Source: Rotaria sordida (taxonomy: Eukaryota; Rotifera; Eurotatoria; Philodinida; Philodinidae). Taken from it: a stretch of DNA of 64,000 nucleotides. The stretch covers positions 52,511 through 116,510 of the forward strand of contig CAJNOL010000591.1 of NCBI GenBank assembly GCA_905250125.1, given 5' to 3'. The position numbers and the translations under genes are program-made. The notes under the pieces were generated by a model. The model ran no database searches. It had not been told where the DNA came from and saw only the letters and a list, made by a program, of their open reading frames with translations. This document shows, piece after piece, positions 37,101 to 50,000 of the stretch. The stretch's first letter is position 1, and every line of letters starts with the position of its first letter.

Positions 37101-37656
37101 ATTCTTTATATTATGAAATCTACATCAAAAGTATTCATTACGCTTCAATAAAACGATGAAAAAAAAAAATAAGTAGTGGATATTTTTAGTAAAGCTATAA
37201 TTAAAAACAAAGTACGCAATTAACGAGCATTTATATTTCAATACTGGGGAAGTATGAATCATTTAGATATATATCCGGCAAATTTTATTCCAAATAGATT
37301 CTTGTCAATAAAAACAAAAAAAAAAGAAAAGTTAACCGAAAGTATTGCATCAATATCCAACATATGAAGCTATCAATCTCGTTTTCTCTTATTCTAATAT
37401 AAAAAATAATCTATTCTACTTTTATTACAGTATAAAAAACATCAATTTGAATACTTCACATTTAAAAATTTTATCTATTTATTATTATTTTTTTTTTTAG
37501 TCTTCACCATCGAGTTTATCATCAAAATCATATGGATTTGGTCGTGGAAATTCTCATCGAAATCATTATAGACATCGACAATCATCAAATTTATCATATC
37601 ATACATCACGAAATTATACTGAACAACAAACATTATATAGACGACATCAATCATGA
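34169..37656 (+). CDS. TENT5: Terminal nucleotidyltransferase 5 (TENT5/FAM46) homologue
   Basis: Four exons, 34169-35048, 35855-36198, 36259-36786 and 37501-37656, give 635 aa. The nucleotidyltransferase core is clear: LHGGAAS (residues 65-71), then YRDIDILF with the catalytic Asp pair at 84 and 86. The family-typical VELKFVE/RRQ-F-FSVDSFQI stretch appears as LELKFVENLKRQWQFSVDSF. After an insertion come LIATYEPETMRGGGLLKYCDLL and QRYMCSRFFIDY, and then STVCLTHEDRE. TENT5 enzymes are non-canonical cytoplasmic poly(A) polymerases that extend mRNA tails, notably on secretory-protein mRNAs (family knowledge). The usual GS motif is GG here. It is longer than vertebrate paralogues (about 390-440 aa) because of a Ser/Asp-rich insert (about residues 225-350) and an Arg/His/Ser-rich C-terminal tail encoded by the last exon. 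Confidence 0.93.
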
Positions 37657-40255
37657 TCAAAAAACATAAAGTCAATAGAAGAAATTTTCTCTTTTCTTTT
37701 TTTTACTTCGTACTTTTTTTTTCTATGAGAATCTAATTATTCATGTAAAACTTATTTAGAATTAATCATGATAACGAGAAATTTTTGTTTTATTCTTTTT
37801 GAAAGAAAATTAAAATATGTTTGAAACAAAACAAAAAAAAAAAATTATAAAAATTTTCTGAATTAAACAAAAAATACCACTCTCTCTCTCGCTCAGACGT
37901 GTTTTTCTTCTCTCAACTGTCCTTTGTTTTCGTTTTTTTTTTTGTTTTTTATATTGACAAACACATCTCTATACATGAAAAACAAAATGAAATTATTGTT
38001 TGTTCGTTTGTTTTGTTTTCCTTTTGACATTCCCCCCATTGAAATCGACTTTCTTGTCTTTTCTGTATTATAATGACGATTTATATATTGTCGTTTTTTC
38101 GTTAATAGTATCATTCCTGGTGATGATTCTTCAACACATATTTCTCAAAAACAAAAAAAAAAAAAAAAAACAACTTCGTTTTGCTGTGTGTCTTTCGCTC
38201 TTTTCGTTTCTTTATATTATTGTATAATACAGCGTGTTCTTCTTTTTTTCTGTGTACTTTGTCGTTTTCCTTATGTGTGTGTGTGTGTGTGTGTGTGAAA
38301 TAAAAGACAGACAGGAGAAAAAAACCTTTAGTTGAAAGAAGAGCGGACTGATCAGGAAGAAGTGTTGTAAAAGATTATTAAAAATTTACGCTTGATTCTT
38401 CATAGTCTCGTTTGTTTCCATGGAGGAATGTTAGTGTAATGAAGTTCAAAGTTCTTTGACGGTTTGCTAGATTATTAATATTTATCTTTTAATAGCAAAG
38501 AACAAATTCCACATAAACTAGAAAAAAAAAAAAAGAAAAGCTAACACCACGGGATGTCAACATCAATTCTCGTTCTTTATCTCTGGCAATGAAATGAATA
38601 CTGATAATTACAATAGAATCTCAAAAAAAAAAAGAAGAACCAAGTTTGAGAATCAGCTGAATTTATCCTATATATATATCTTAGTAATAGCCAAGAAGTG
38701 AACTAACATTTCTCTCCTGACTGAATCATCTTGCTGCTAATAAAATTTTGATTAATATATAACGGATAAACCTCATGATACAGAGATATGTTTTTTTGAC
38801 ACTCGATAAAATAAATCTGAAGAACATGAAAATTTTAGATCTCAAATAACATCTTCAACTTAATATTGTTTTCAATAGTTTTATATTAATAAAAATAAAA
38901 CTTCTTTGCAGTTCAACAAAGAAAAAAAAATAAGTGAATAGATTAATTTATCATTCTTTTTAGTGTCCATAGGCTCAAATGTTATTTTATTCTTCAATTC
39001 ATTATTGTCAATATTTTATATATTTATTTAAAGAACAATTTAGACATTGAAAGAGAACAAAAAAAAAATACGAGCTACATCGAAACAGATACCATGACGT
39101 GATAAACAGGGTTGTGTGTGTGTGTGTGTTTTTTTTGTTGTTGTTGTTTCGCATATGATTGTAATCATTCAATTAATAATACATTTTATTCAAATGAAGG
39201 CACAAATTCAGTATTCACACTTATATCTAACACAAATGGAAAAAACTCGGATTGAATGACAAATATATTCAGTTACTTAATTGAAATAAATGTATCATGT
39301 ATTACATTTCTATATTGCATACATAAACATTATTTACATTGCAATACTAGAGACACAGCAAGAAATGATTTAAAAAAAAAAAAAAATAGATTAGACTTCT
39401 ATGTGTATTATCAACAAACAAATGAATATTAAATAGGTTTAATAATAAAGATTGAAAAATTTATTAGTGTTTGATTTTTCTATTAAGAATATACAATGTA
39501 AATCATTATATGAATATACCCTACTATCCGAGATTTTCAATTTGATTTAAATGTTTTAATAAAAACAAAGTCACATTGAACTAAGTTAAAATATTTATTA
39601 TTCTTTATTTTTATCATAACTAACAATCTTATCAGTGCAAATATTTTCATATTCTTTATCATGAACTTTAACTTTGTAGATTTTAAAAGAAAAAAAAAAA
39701 AAGAAGCCTAGTATATTTATTCTGGTTATATATAATATTGAAATTTATTATAAATTTGATGTATTGTAAAAAGTTCTTCTGGCTTATAAATGAGAAATAA
39801 TAAAATCTTTTTCATAATAACATTGCTTTAATTAATAAAACATCAGCTCTATTTTGTTGACATTTTAAAAAATAAGAACAATATATAATATATATATATA
39901 TCCTTGTCAAAAGAATAAAAGAACACAATTATAATTCATTAATAACTTCTTTTTTGTTTTAATAAAAGAAAAAAAAAAAAAAAAAAAAAGAAACGAGCTT
40001 CTATGAACCCATTTTGACATGTTTGATAGCCTATTCTATTGTGTCTTGCTCGCAAATAGAGCACTCCAGAACATATGTTAAGAGTCAAACAAAAGCAGAC
40101 ATGCATATAATATGTAAAGAGCACATTGATCTTGTCACAAACGTACAGACAAATAGTAACATTAGTGATCTGGATGGTATTCATCATTTTTTTTTCTTCT
40201 TAATGTGATACCATTGAAATTCAGCTGTCATTATTTGTTGTTTATATAGGATAAC
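37657..40255. other. Intergenic between convergent TENT5 and K2P genes
   Basis: AT-rich 3' flanks of two convergent genes. It contains a (GT)n microsatellite at about 38274-38297, a second at about 39113-39128, and several A/T homopolymers. No gene recognised. Confidence 0.6.
38274..38297 (+). repeat. (GT)n microsatellite
   Basis: Twelve or so GT units in uninterrupted tandem. Confidence 0.9.
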
Positions 40256-41846
40256 TTAAATTGAAATTCTTTGTTGTTTTTGTAAATTTACTTCCGATAA
40301 ATGATTTGTCATTTGATGATTATATTGTTTAGGAATCAATGATTTTCGAACAAATGCTAATTTATGATTTTCTAATATTTGATTAAAATAAAGTAAATGT
40401 TTTATATTTTGAGGTGATCGACGTAAATGCCAATGTCGTCGTTTACGTTTTTTACAATTAAATAATGTATATCCTGAACAATAGGTTTCTTCATTTGAAT
40501 TTTTAGTAAAATCTAATTCTGAATTTGATGATGATAATGACCACCATGAACGTGTTTTTATAGGAAAATATGATGATAATGCTTTCTGTTGATGAATTAA
40601 ACTAGGATTCGAACAGATACGATTACGTTGTTGAACACACATCGATGCACGATGTTCAGCAATAGCAGCAGCTATAAGATCTTCTTCATTTCGACCGAGA
40701 ACATCTGATATTCCACCAATACCATTTTCTGAATGAAATTGAGCTAAACGAAGTACCAATAGATTTAATGATGAAGCTACAATTGCTAGACCAAAGAGAA
40801 TAAATGATATAGTATAAATAAAATATCCCCAACGTGAATAAAGTGATTGACCAGTACGTTGTAGACTAGCTAATGGAACAAGATCACCAAAGCCTATTGA
40901 ATAGAATGTATTTTAAAAATTAATATGTTTATATATATATATATATATCTTTTAATCTTTTACTTACCAATTGTCCAAAAAGTAACAAGAGAATAATAAA
41001 TCGATTCAAAATATGACCATTTTTCTTGTTTACAAAAAATAAATGAACCACCAAGTACTAACATTGTTGTCATGCCAAATTCGACAGCAATCAATTCAAA
41101 ACCGGATACTTTATGACGACGGAAACCAAATAAACGTTTAAGACGTGATAATACAAATGAAATAATAGCATTCAATCGTTCGCCAACTGATTGAAACATA
41201 ATCAAATTGAGAGGTCTATACAAAAAAAACAAAAATGTCAATAATAGACAAATATGAATATTTACATATACTTACACTCCAGCTACTGTATAAACCATAC
41301 AAAATATTTTTCCACCCTCTAAATTTCAAAATTAAAAGAATTTTTATTTTGAACAAAAAAAGAAAAGAAGGAAAATCTAATGAATCATACTTGTTTTTGG
41401 TGTTGTATGACCATAACCTAAAACAAAAGAAAAAAAATCTATCAATTAAAATTCATTTCATATAGGAAATTTACCTATTAAAGTTACGACTAATGTTGAA
41501 AAATAGAAGGCACCAGGAAATGTCCATTGTTTAGTTGTACCAGTACGTACATGTCGATGGTCAAATATTGCTGATGTTAAAGTATTAAAAACAGTTTCAT
41601 TTTGAATTGTATCATTTTTATATAAAATACGAGCCATTCTATATCTAAGTATAGCACGTTGACGAACTTCTTCTTTTGATTCCACTAAAAATAAACAATA
41701 GAAAATAATAAATATAATCTTTTGTTTTTTTTCACAAAAAAAAAAACAAACTTACAAGCATTAAAAACTGCAGCACCAAACATTAAATACATAAGCACAA
41801 TGAACATAAGTGCACATGTGCGTACGTTTTGGGTACCGATAATCAT
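40256..41846 (-). CDS. KCNK: Two-pore-domain potassium channel, TASK-like (KCNK family)
   Basis: Six exons on the minus strand: 41846-41756, 41684-41475, 41417-41391, 41318-41276, 41215-40968 and 40893-40256, giving 418 aa. The N-terminus, NVRTCALMFIVLMYLMFGAAVFNALES, is the TASK-type M1 helix. Pore 1 has AFYFSTLVVTLIGYGHTTP (GYG at about 101-103) and pore 2 has YYSLVTFWTIGFGDLVPL (GFGD at about 207-210). The M2-linker motif PLNLIMFQSVGERLNAI matches TASK channels. The fourth membrane helix is FILFGLAIVASSLNLLVLRLA. The roughly 150-residue cytosolic tail is Ser/basic-rich and not conserved. K2P dimers carry background K+ current at the plasma membrane. The GHTTP after the first filter includes the His that gives TASK channels external pH sensitivity. 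TASK assignment is by motif similarity only. Confidence 0.94.
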
Positions 41847-44329
41847 TCGAAATATGATGGCTAATTAAGCCTGATAGTGAAATATTCTCATGACATTTGA
41901 TAGAAGATAACAGGGATTATAATAATCTGATACTTTATCTTATCTAGATGACGACATTGATGTTAATAAAAGTCGAAAGTTTTAAAAAAGAAATTCAGAT
42001 TTATGGACAATAAATAAATTTTTTCTTTTCTTTTTACTTAGCTCGTCTGTTTCGGTTGTGTCATTTCAAATAATGAAAAAGTGCCACTCTATTTCATCAT
42101 CATCATCATCAACCGTCAAAGCAGCTAGACGGACACACACACACATAGAGAACAAAAGAGAAAGAAGAACGCAGAAGAAGAAGAAGAAGACTGGAGAGAG
42201 AAAGAGAAAAACGGAGAAGACACAAACTATTTTTCTTCGATTACTTATAGAACTTGTGACGATAGTGTTGTAAAAAAATAATAATGAAAACACTTTTCTC
42301 TCTTACTCATACAACATTCTTCATGTTGATGTTAGCAAGAATGATGATGTTGATCTTGTTGTATGTATGTTGTGTGCACTCCTTATTATGATATAAACAC
42401 ACAATAGATGACATTTTTTGTGTCAATTTAACTGCTCATATTTGTTTATATATATATATATAGACTATTCTTTATAATTTGGCATCTGTTGTCATATAAT
42501 CAAACTCTATGCTCAATCAAATATATAAATAGTCTATATATTGATCGATTTATATATTAATACGAGTATTTATTTATTAGAATGATACAAGTTAAATTTT
42601 GAAGGATAATTTTCTTGGATTTCCGTTGTCATCATCCTATGTCTATTTTTGTTTTGTCTCAAGAGTACTTACACAATTTGGTTGTTGTTAGTAAAAAAAA
42701 AAAGACACTAAGTGTCATGTTGTCCATTCTAAATCATAGACCAAAGAAAACAAGATGCGATAGATAAACATAGAAAAAACACATTCACTGATAATGTGTA
42801 ATAAAAAATAAAACAAAAAAAGTATATTTTCATTATGCATATTATCATTCAAATGTGTACGCATTGGCATATTTCTAAGTCAGTTATACTTAAAATAGTA
42901 AAATAATATTAAAATGATAAGAAAAAATTAGATTTTTTTCCATCACCACCTTATCAACGTTCGTAGTCAAACCAATTTTCTTTTTTTATTTCCACTAAGA
43001 GAACAAGATGCCAACGATGATGTGCTGAGCATTGTCAAGAGAAAAGAAACAAAAAATTGAATTGTCTCTTCTTCTATCTCTCTTTCTCACTGTCTTCTTC
43101 GACTATCTTATCGCTATTCCTTTCTATGAGCAATTCTACTGCACATAAGAGTTTCTTTTCTCGTCTTTAATAATTGAATTATCAAATATCTCGCGATCGC
43201 GTGTCTTAACTTATATTCATTGATGAGATACCTGGAATTCAACTATTCATAATAATTGTCTACTTAAAGACGTCCAAAGAAAAATCATCTGATCACACTT
43301 TTTTTTTTTTTATTATTATTCAACTGTTATTTTATCATCATTTTCTAAAGTCATATGGGAAAATGGCTAGTTTTGTTCATCGATGTCTTGCTTATGAACT
43401 TCATGTCATTTCCCAATGGAAACACACGTCTTTCTTATATTGAGTAAAATCGATCGACAATAAAGTATATGAGAAGCACACGTTCATTTGAGTATGCATG
43501 CTTGATTTTTGTATCGTCTAGCACAATCCGAATCTAGGATTATAAAAAAAATTTTTTTTTCCATCTATAAGCCTATTTTTTCTCTTCTATATATATATAT
43601 ATATGTTCTAAATCTATATAGTCTTCCAGTTAGTCAATCACAAACAAGCTTATTTTATAGTACTTTCATGTGAGTTGTGCCATATACTTCAACTATCGAA
43701 CAAGAAAAAACAATTTATTGCATAAAGAATAAGGGAAGACCGGAAAGATCAAATTATGAATGATTAATCGTCATCATCAACAAGCAAAAAAAGACATCAC
43801 AAAAAAACTAGTCACCATTTTCCCTTTTTTTTTTTTTTTTCTTCTATCGTTTCCTCTAACCGAAAGAATCCATCTCACCTAATTGAATTCATCGTGCACA
43901 TGATTATTCATATCAATAAAAAACAATAAGAGTTAGAAAGAGAGATGAACGGTGCGTTATATACATGAATGCCTATAGTAAATCTAGCATTTAACAATCT
44001 CTTTTTACTATTTCTTTTATTGGATATGTCCTTGCAATTATTAGTAATGAATATATATATATATATATATAAAGGCTAATAGTAACTTGCGATTTCTGAT
44101 TCTTTCAAGTGGTACGCAAAACTCAAGATGGTGCACAGAGAGAGAGAGACATGGTTAGTTCGAATTTTTCAAAATAAGAATTCTAATAAATAAGATTTCA
44201 TAATAATAATCATTGAAAAAAAGTACAAACGAATTTTTTGTTTTTTTTGTAATATTTAGCGCTTGTATTTTATTATCATATCTAATTTTTAATTAATATA
44301 ATCTTCTCTATTTTTCTATTCTCTATTAT
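41847..44329. other. Intergenic between divergent K2P and BTB genes
   Basis: About 2.5 kb shared upstream region. It has a TCA repeat near 42094-42111, purine-rich GAA tracts near 42170-42190, and an AT microsatellite near 44050-44072. No gene was recognised; ORFs here are low-complexity. Confidence 0.55.
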
Positions 44330-46550
44330 ATGATGGACATTATTTCCATCAATAAAAAACAAAATAATGGTAGTAGTATTAAACGTGTTCATTCAATGAC
44401 AACACAGAATATTTCAAAATATACTAAAAAATTAATAAATATTGATAATAAAATAAATGTACATGATTATTTTTTACATGAACGACCATTTACTAATATA
44501 AAAATAATATTTAATCAACAAATTATATGGTGTGATAAAGCTTTATTATCAGCAGCTTCACCAATATTTCGTGAATTATTTATAAAAAATCATAAAGATG
44601 AATCAATATTATTTAATGATATTGATTTAAATGATTTTTTATTAATGCTTGAATTTATTTATCCAATATTTAATCCTGAAATAAATGAAAAAAATATATC
44701 ATGTCTTATTAATCTTTCATATCGATTTCAATATGGTTAGTATAGTTGAATAAATAATAATACGTGTATTGTTTTTTATTTTTTTTTTTTTGTTAATAAA
44801 AATTCTTTTAGACATGTTAAAACATGCCTGTCAAATATATGTTATGAAATATTTGAGCACAATTCGACGTGTATTTAATAGTACCCATAATTCAGAAGAG
44901 GAAGGCGATTGTTTTGTCAGTAATAATAATGGTAAAAATGAACATAATAAACAACATGTTCTAATGTGAGTGTATTTTAACTTCGACATTTCAAAAATAT
45001 ATATTTCATTAATGATCAATGAGAAAATATTATATATTGAAATTATATCTAGAGGAAAAAAAAAGGAATTTATTATTAATTGGAAAATTTTCTTTGTAAT
45101 GTTTAATAGTATCAGTCAATACATTTTGTTGATTTGAGTAAATATATTGTTGAGATTTTGCAAGCGCGAAAGTAAAAGATAGATTTAAGCTTGACTTTAT
45201 CTCTTGATGGAATATATCAATTTGTATAGTAAATATAATAGAACAAAGACTCCAGTCAAAAGTTGTCTGTATTTATAGTTCGCTCGATAGTAATTTGTAT
45301 GATCTAAAAGTCTATGCATCAAAATTATAGTTCGTTTTCTTCATGAATATAACTTCAAAAGTATTGTTTCAATGTTTTCTTTGAGATATCAAAACCAAAG
45401 ATTGAAAATTCAAATAGTCTTTCTTGTCAAACGTACTATTTTAGTTAGGTATGTGTAGTATTTGTGTCAATACTGAATAGTGAGTTACCAGATGCAGAAT
45501 CCATTGCAGTACTGACATTCACATTTACTGCAATATTGAGACATTAACTCTATTAAAATATGTCCTCTTTATTGGAGTGCATTCTAATGGTTCAATGAAC
45601 ACTAACTAGACTGAATCGGTGATCAGTAAAGTGAAATTGCACATTACTAATTTCTTTTTATCGTTTATCGTTTTTATAATTTTTTGAATGTTAAAAAAAA
45701 AATCTTCAACTGACATCAAGAACAAAAAAATAAAAATAAAAATTCTCATTGTCAGGAATCTTTGAAACATTTGATAATTTTAATATCACCGGTATTCTCT
45801 AAGTATGAAAAATCTCGATTATAAATAATTATACAGTGGCTACCAAAATTATTCGACAATCAGGAAAATAATTTTTTCATTGCTCATATTTTGGAAATTA
45901 GATGAGTTGAAATAATTTAAATTCTATTTTATGATACCCCATGACTAGTAGTATTTGATACAAAAAATCTAAGATCAATCTAGCAATCTATAGGGAATTC
46001 ATATGAATTCCCTATAGATTGCTAGATCAATCTGAGATTTTGTTGTATCAAATACTACTAGTCATGGGGTATCATAAAATACAATTTAAATTATTTTAAC
46101 TCATCTAATTTCCAAAATATGAACAATGAAAAAATGATTTTCCTGCTTGTCGGATAATTTCGGTAGCCACTGTATATCTTAACTATATGAACTTTTTCAT
46201 TTTCTATTTTGTCTGTAAACAAACAATTATCTTATTTATATAGTGAATTTCATAATCGAACATGTGTTGATGCTTTTCATATAATAATCAATCTATGTCG
46301 ATGGTTAAAAACATACTATTACAACGATAATATGCTTCCCACACACACAAGTAAATAAATACAATCAAATATTTATTTCATTGATGATTATTTTCTTGTC
46401 TTAGTCATTTCCGTTCTACAACAAATATCAGTCGATTATCTTGAACAAGCTCTAACTACAGTTGACATTAATGATGAAATAAAAGCTTATATTTATAAAG
46501 AACGAGCTCAATATCTTGAACAAATATATCATATTAAACATATTGAATGA
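44330..46550 (+). CDS. BTB/POZ domain protein
   Basis: Four exons, 44330-44735, 44812-44965, 46244-46350 and 46405-46550, give 270 aa. Residues about 48-130 form a BTB fold: the TNIKIIFNQQIIWCDKALLSAASPIFRELF segment corresponds to the typical 'V-x-F-x-V-x-x-HKxxLxxxSxxFxxxF' core, here with WCDKALL. DFLLMLEFIYP follows as the 'YTG' helix region. Residues after 140 are helical, with a polar Asn-rich loop, and resemble a degenerate BACK-like segment. There is no kelch, zinc finger or MATH domain. It may be a substrate adaptor for a CUL3 ligase or an uncharacterised oligomeriser. The third intron carries a perfect palindromic miniature transposon. The tandem ATGs at 44330 and 44333 make the start uncertain by one residue. 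Confidence 0.85.
45834..46172. mobile_element. Near-perfect palindromic Tc1/mariner-type MITE in BTB intron 3
   Basis: The termini are CAGTGGCTACCAAAATTATT and its near-exact inverse ending in GGTAGCCACTG. It is flanked by TA on both sides, the target duplication of Tc1/mariner elements. The two 169-nt halves are almost exact reverse complements meeting at GGAATTCATATGAATTCC (centre near 46002), with essentially no loop. Few mismatches imply recent origin or correction between arms. No ORF. Confidence 0.88.
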
Positions 46551-47089
46551 TAAATTCTATATAATAAAACATTTGACATTGAATTTTTCGTTATGTTAAA
46601 TAGTAGATTTTAAGTTATCGAATAGAATTGATTTATCAAATGTTTTAATAACAGGAAAAAGAAACAGAATTTCCGTTTTTTTTGTTCTCAATAACGGATC
46701 ACAAGTTCTTTCCTTTTCCGGTTTTTTTTATTACTATCAACAAAAGGAACAAGAAAAGAAGGTACTGGTAATGCTGTTTATTTCGATGTTATATTTAATC
46801 ATGAGAAAAGAAAAAAACGAGTTAATTTACACAATACAAAAAAAAGATACACACACACATACATAGGAAAAAAACGATCTATTATTAATAGATCAATATG
46901 ATGTTGTCACTGAAATATAATATTCATAAACTATTTCCGATTATTTATTTTATTCAATAATAAAAAAATAAAATAATATTTCTATTTATAGAAACTTGTA
47001 AAATAAAATCTCAGAGGGCAAGACTACAACAACAACAAAAAAAATACACTTATAAACAGATATCACAAGGAAAAAAAAATGAAATTATA
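46551..47089. other. Short convergent intergenic region
   Basis: AT-rich 3' flanks of the BTB gene (+) and FBXL4 (-), with ATAATAAAA-type poly(A) signals on both sides. No gene seen. Confidence 0.6.
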
Positions 47090-50000
47090 TTAAGCAAATT
47101 CTGAATAAATATCATCATTATTAATTGGTTGATAACTTCGTTTAAAACAATTTTTATATTGACATATCCAATTTGATATTTTTTCATCAGAAATTTTTGA
47201 ACAAAATGATAAATCAAGAAATTCTATATATAAACAATTCTTAAGTATACATTCCATAGCTTCTTCTTGTATTATATTCGAACCAAGTACATCAAGTTGA
47301 CGTAATTGAAGACAATTTTCACTTATCGCTATTATATCTTCATTACTTACACCTAATTTATAAACAAACAAAAAAAAAAATGATTATCTTACCTAGAGCT
47401 TTTTTTGTTTTTGTTTTTTACTTACGTCTACAAGCAGTTAGAAATATTTTAATTAAAGAATGACCAACTTGTTGAACAAAATTTTGTATAAAACCTGCTG
47501 GTGGATCAGTCCATCCAATATCAATTTCTCTTAAATAAGTCATATGTATGATTGAATTTATTTCAATTGGCAAATTAACTAAAGAATAAATAATTGCTAA
47601 TTCTTCTTGTTCATTTATTGATAAATTTGAAAATCGTCGTTCTTCTTCTTGAATATCATGTGATAAACCAATAATTGATAAATAACAATTTGATGTTAAA
47701 TTAGATGCACGCCAAAGATCAATTGAACGAAGATTAATACAACGAGCAAATATTAATTTAACAATACCAATAGTATCAATTAAATTTTGACAACTACCTG
47801 AAATAAATATATTTTTCTTAACTATTTAAACTAATAAACAGAGAGAACTACTTCAAGTGTAACTATTCACCATATTGAACCTACAAAGAGGTTTCGGTAA
47901 GATTAATCTTTACTAGAGAATAGAAGCCCACTGAGTTTCTATTCTGAAGGGAGAGAAGTTTAGAAAAAGCCTAAAAGGATTCTTCCCCATAGACTTTTGA
48001 AACTAAGAAATAACCCTTGGACTACTTTGTGGATGTGGGTCGTCTCTTCAACCATGTTAGTGCACTCACACCCAGAAGCTTTAGCTATTGTGTAACTTTC
48101 AGACCTTTTCGTCGTGTCTATCCGAAGATACAACTATAACAAGAATGTAATTTTTACATTACTCAAATATACCACAAAGGCCTGAAAGTTTCACAATAAA
48201 TTATTCTCGTCAAGCTCGTTCTTTGTACAAAGGTTCAATGCGAAATTCAGTTTTCCTGATGTCATCATCACATTTTGCTAAAAAGAACACCGTAAAAATT
48301 CAGATAGTCTTGACTTAACTCTTTATCTTCCATAGTGGTTCTAGCATATCTTGATAAAGCAATCAAGGCAAACATAATATAGGTCGTCCTGGCATGTCTA
48401 TAGTATGGGCAAATGGGCTTACAACATGCCTCTTGTCTGGGTTACAATACGCAGTACAAATGATGTTGATAAAAGTATTGAAACTTCATGTTTTTTGAAT
48501 TTTCGCACCATTGCTACACCTGGTCATTCCATTTCCCTATGGGGCGTCAAGGGTTAAATTCCTATAGGACTCTTCTCATTTGAAATTTCTCTATTATATT
48601 GTTCAATTCGAAAAGTAAAGAATTGCAACTTAAAGTTATGTTTTTTTTTTTTAAATCTTACCTAAATTAATATCTTCTAAATGTTCTTTATTATTATCGA
48701 TTAATGGTAATAATGTTCGATAATCAATTTTTGTTCGATAAACATTTAATGAACGAATATGATGAAGATTTTTTAATGGTATAAAATCCAGATTAGTTAA
48801 ATATGAACAATTTTCTAAATTTAATATTTCTATATTTTTACAATAATTAACAATTATTTGTATATATTCTCCTGTTAAATATTGACAACAAGCAAGATTA
48901 AGTTGTATAAGTTTATTTGAACATATATTTAATAATTGATTAAATGATGAATATTGTATTGATTTTGTCCATGATAATGAAAGATATTTTGTTTGAATAC
49001 AATGTTCTAAAAAAAAATTTTCAATTGTATCATTTGTTATACCATTCCAATAAGGTTGTAAATTAAGAGAATGAAATTGTAATGGATGAAGACATTGTTG
49101 ACGTAAATAACGACATGTTGATGAAAATTGTATTAAAGAATATAAATCAAGATAAGAACATATTAAAAAAAGTAAATCAAATGGAAGTTTTATTAAATTA
49201 TTTTCAAAATAATTTAATTCAAAATTTTCTTCTTGTTTGGAAATAATTTGCTAAAAACAAAATAAAAGAATAAATTTATTTTTTATAACTTTAATTAATT
49301 TTACTAACTTTTGGTAATGATTGATTAAAATTTGAAATTTGACCACATAATGTAATTGTATCAATTTCTATATAATAATTAGCTGTACAATGATCAAATT
49401 CTAGACGAATATGTCGTGTTGGAAATGAAACTTTATCTATTAAAGGAATTTTAAGAATACGTGGAAAACGTGCTGCAGGTGGATATGTATGATGTGTATA
49501 AATTTTTGATATCTGTTCATGATCAGTATTTAAATGTAATGATTGAAGTGCTGATGTTGCAGTATTAACATGATTCGGAAATAAATCATTCATTTGTTGA
49601 CGACCTGAAATATTTAATAAAGTATATGATTGCAATAAAATATTCAAAGATGATGCGAATTTTCTATATAGTGTAAGTATCAAAATTATTTACCACGGTT
49701 AATTTTCAGTTTTTTTATTCCATTGTCATAACAAAAATTATTATCACGTAATCAAAGATACAGCTTCAGAAAACCAAAATCCTACTTTTTCAATACCTAG
49801 AGCGTGTAAATATAATTTTGTTTAGATTACATAGGACGATTCTCTTTAAAAAAAAAAGACATTTTCAAGTTTTCTGTAATGCTGTATCTCAACTGAAAAA
49901 TATTGTAGAGAACTCGAAGATATCCCATTTTGTAGACAATTCTTTACTCTATCGTTCTATATAGTCTAAATAAAGCTATATTTACATGTTCTAAATACCA

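Noticed and set aside
42058..42293. Basic ORF and its hydrophobic antisense partner
   Set aside because: Low-complexity TCA, CA and GAA repeats explain both frames.
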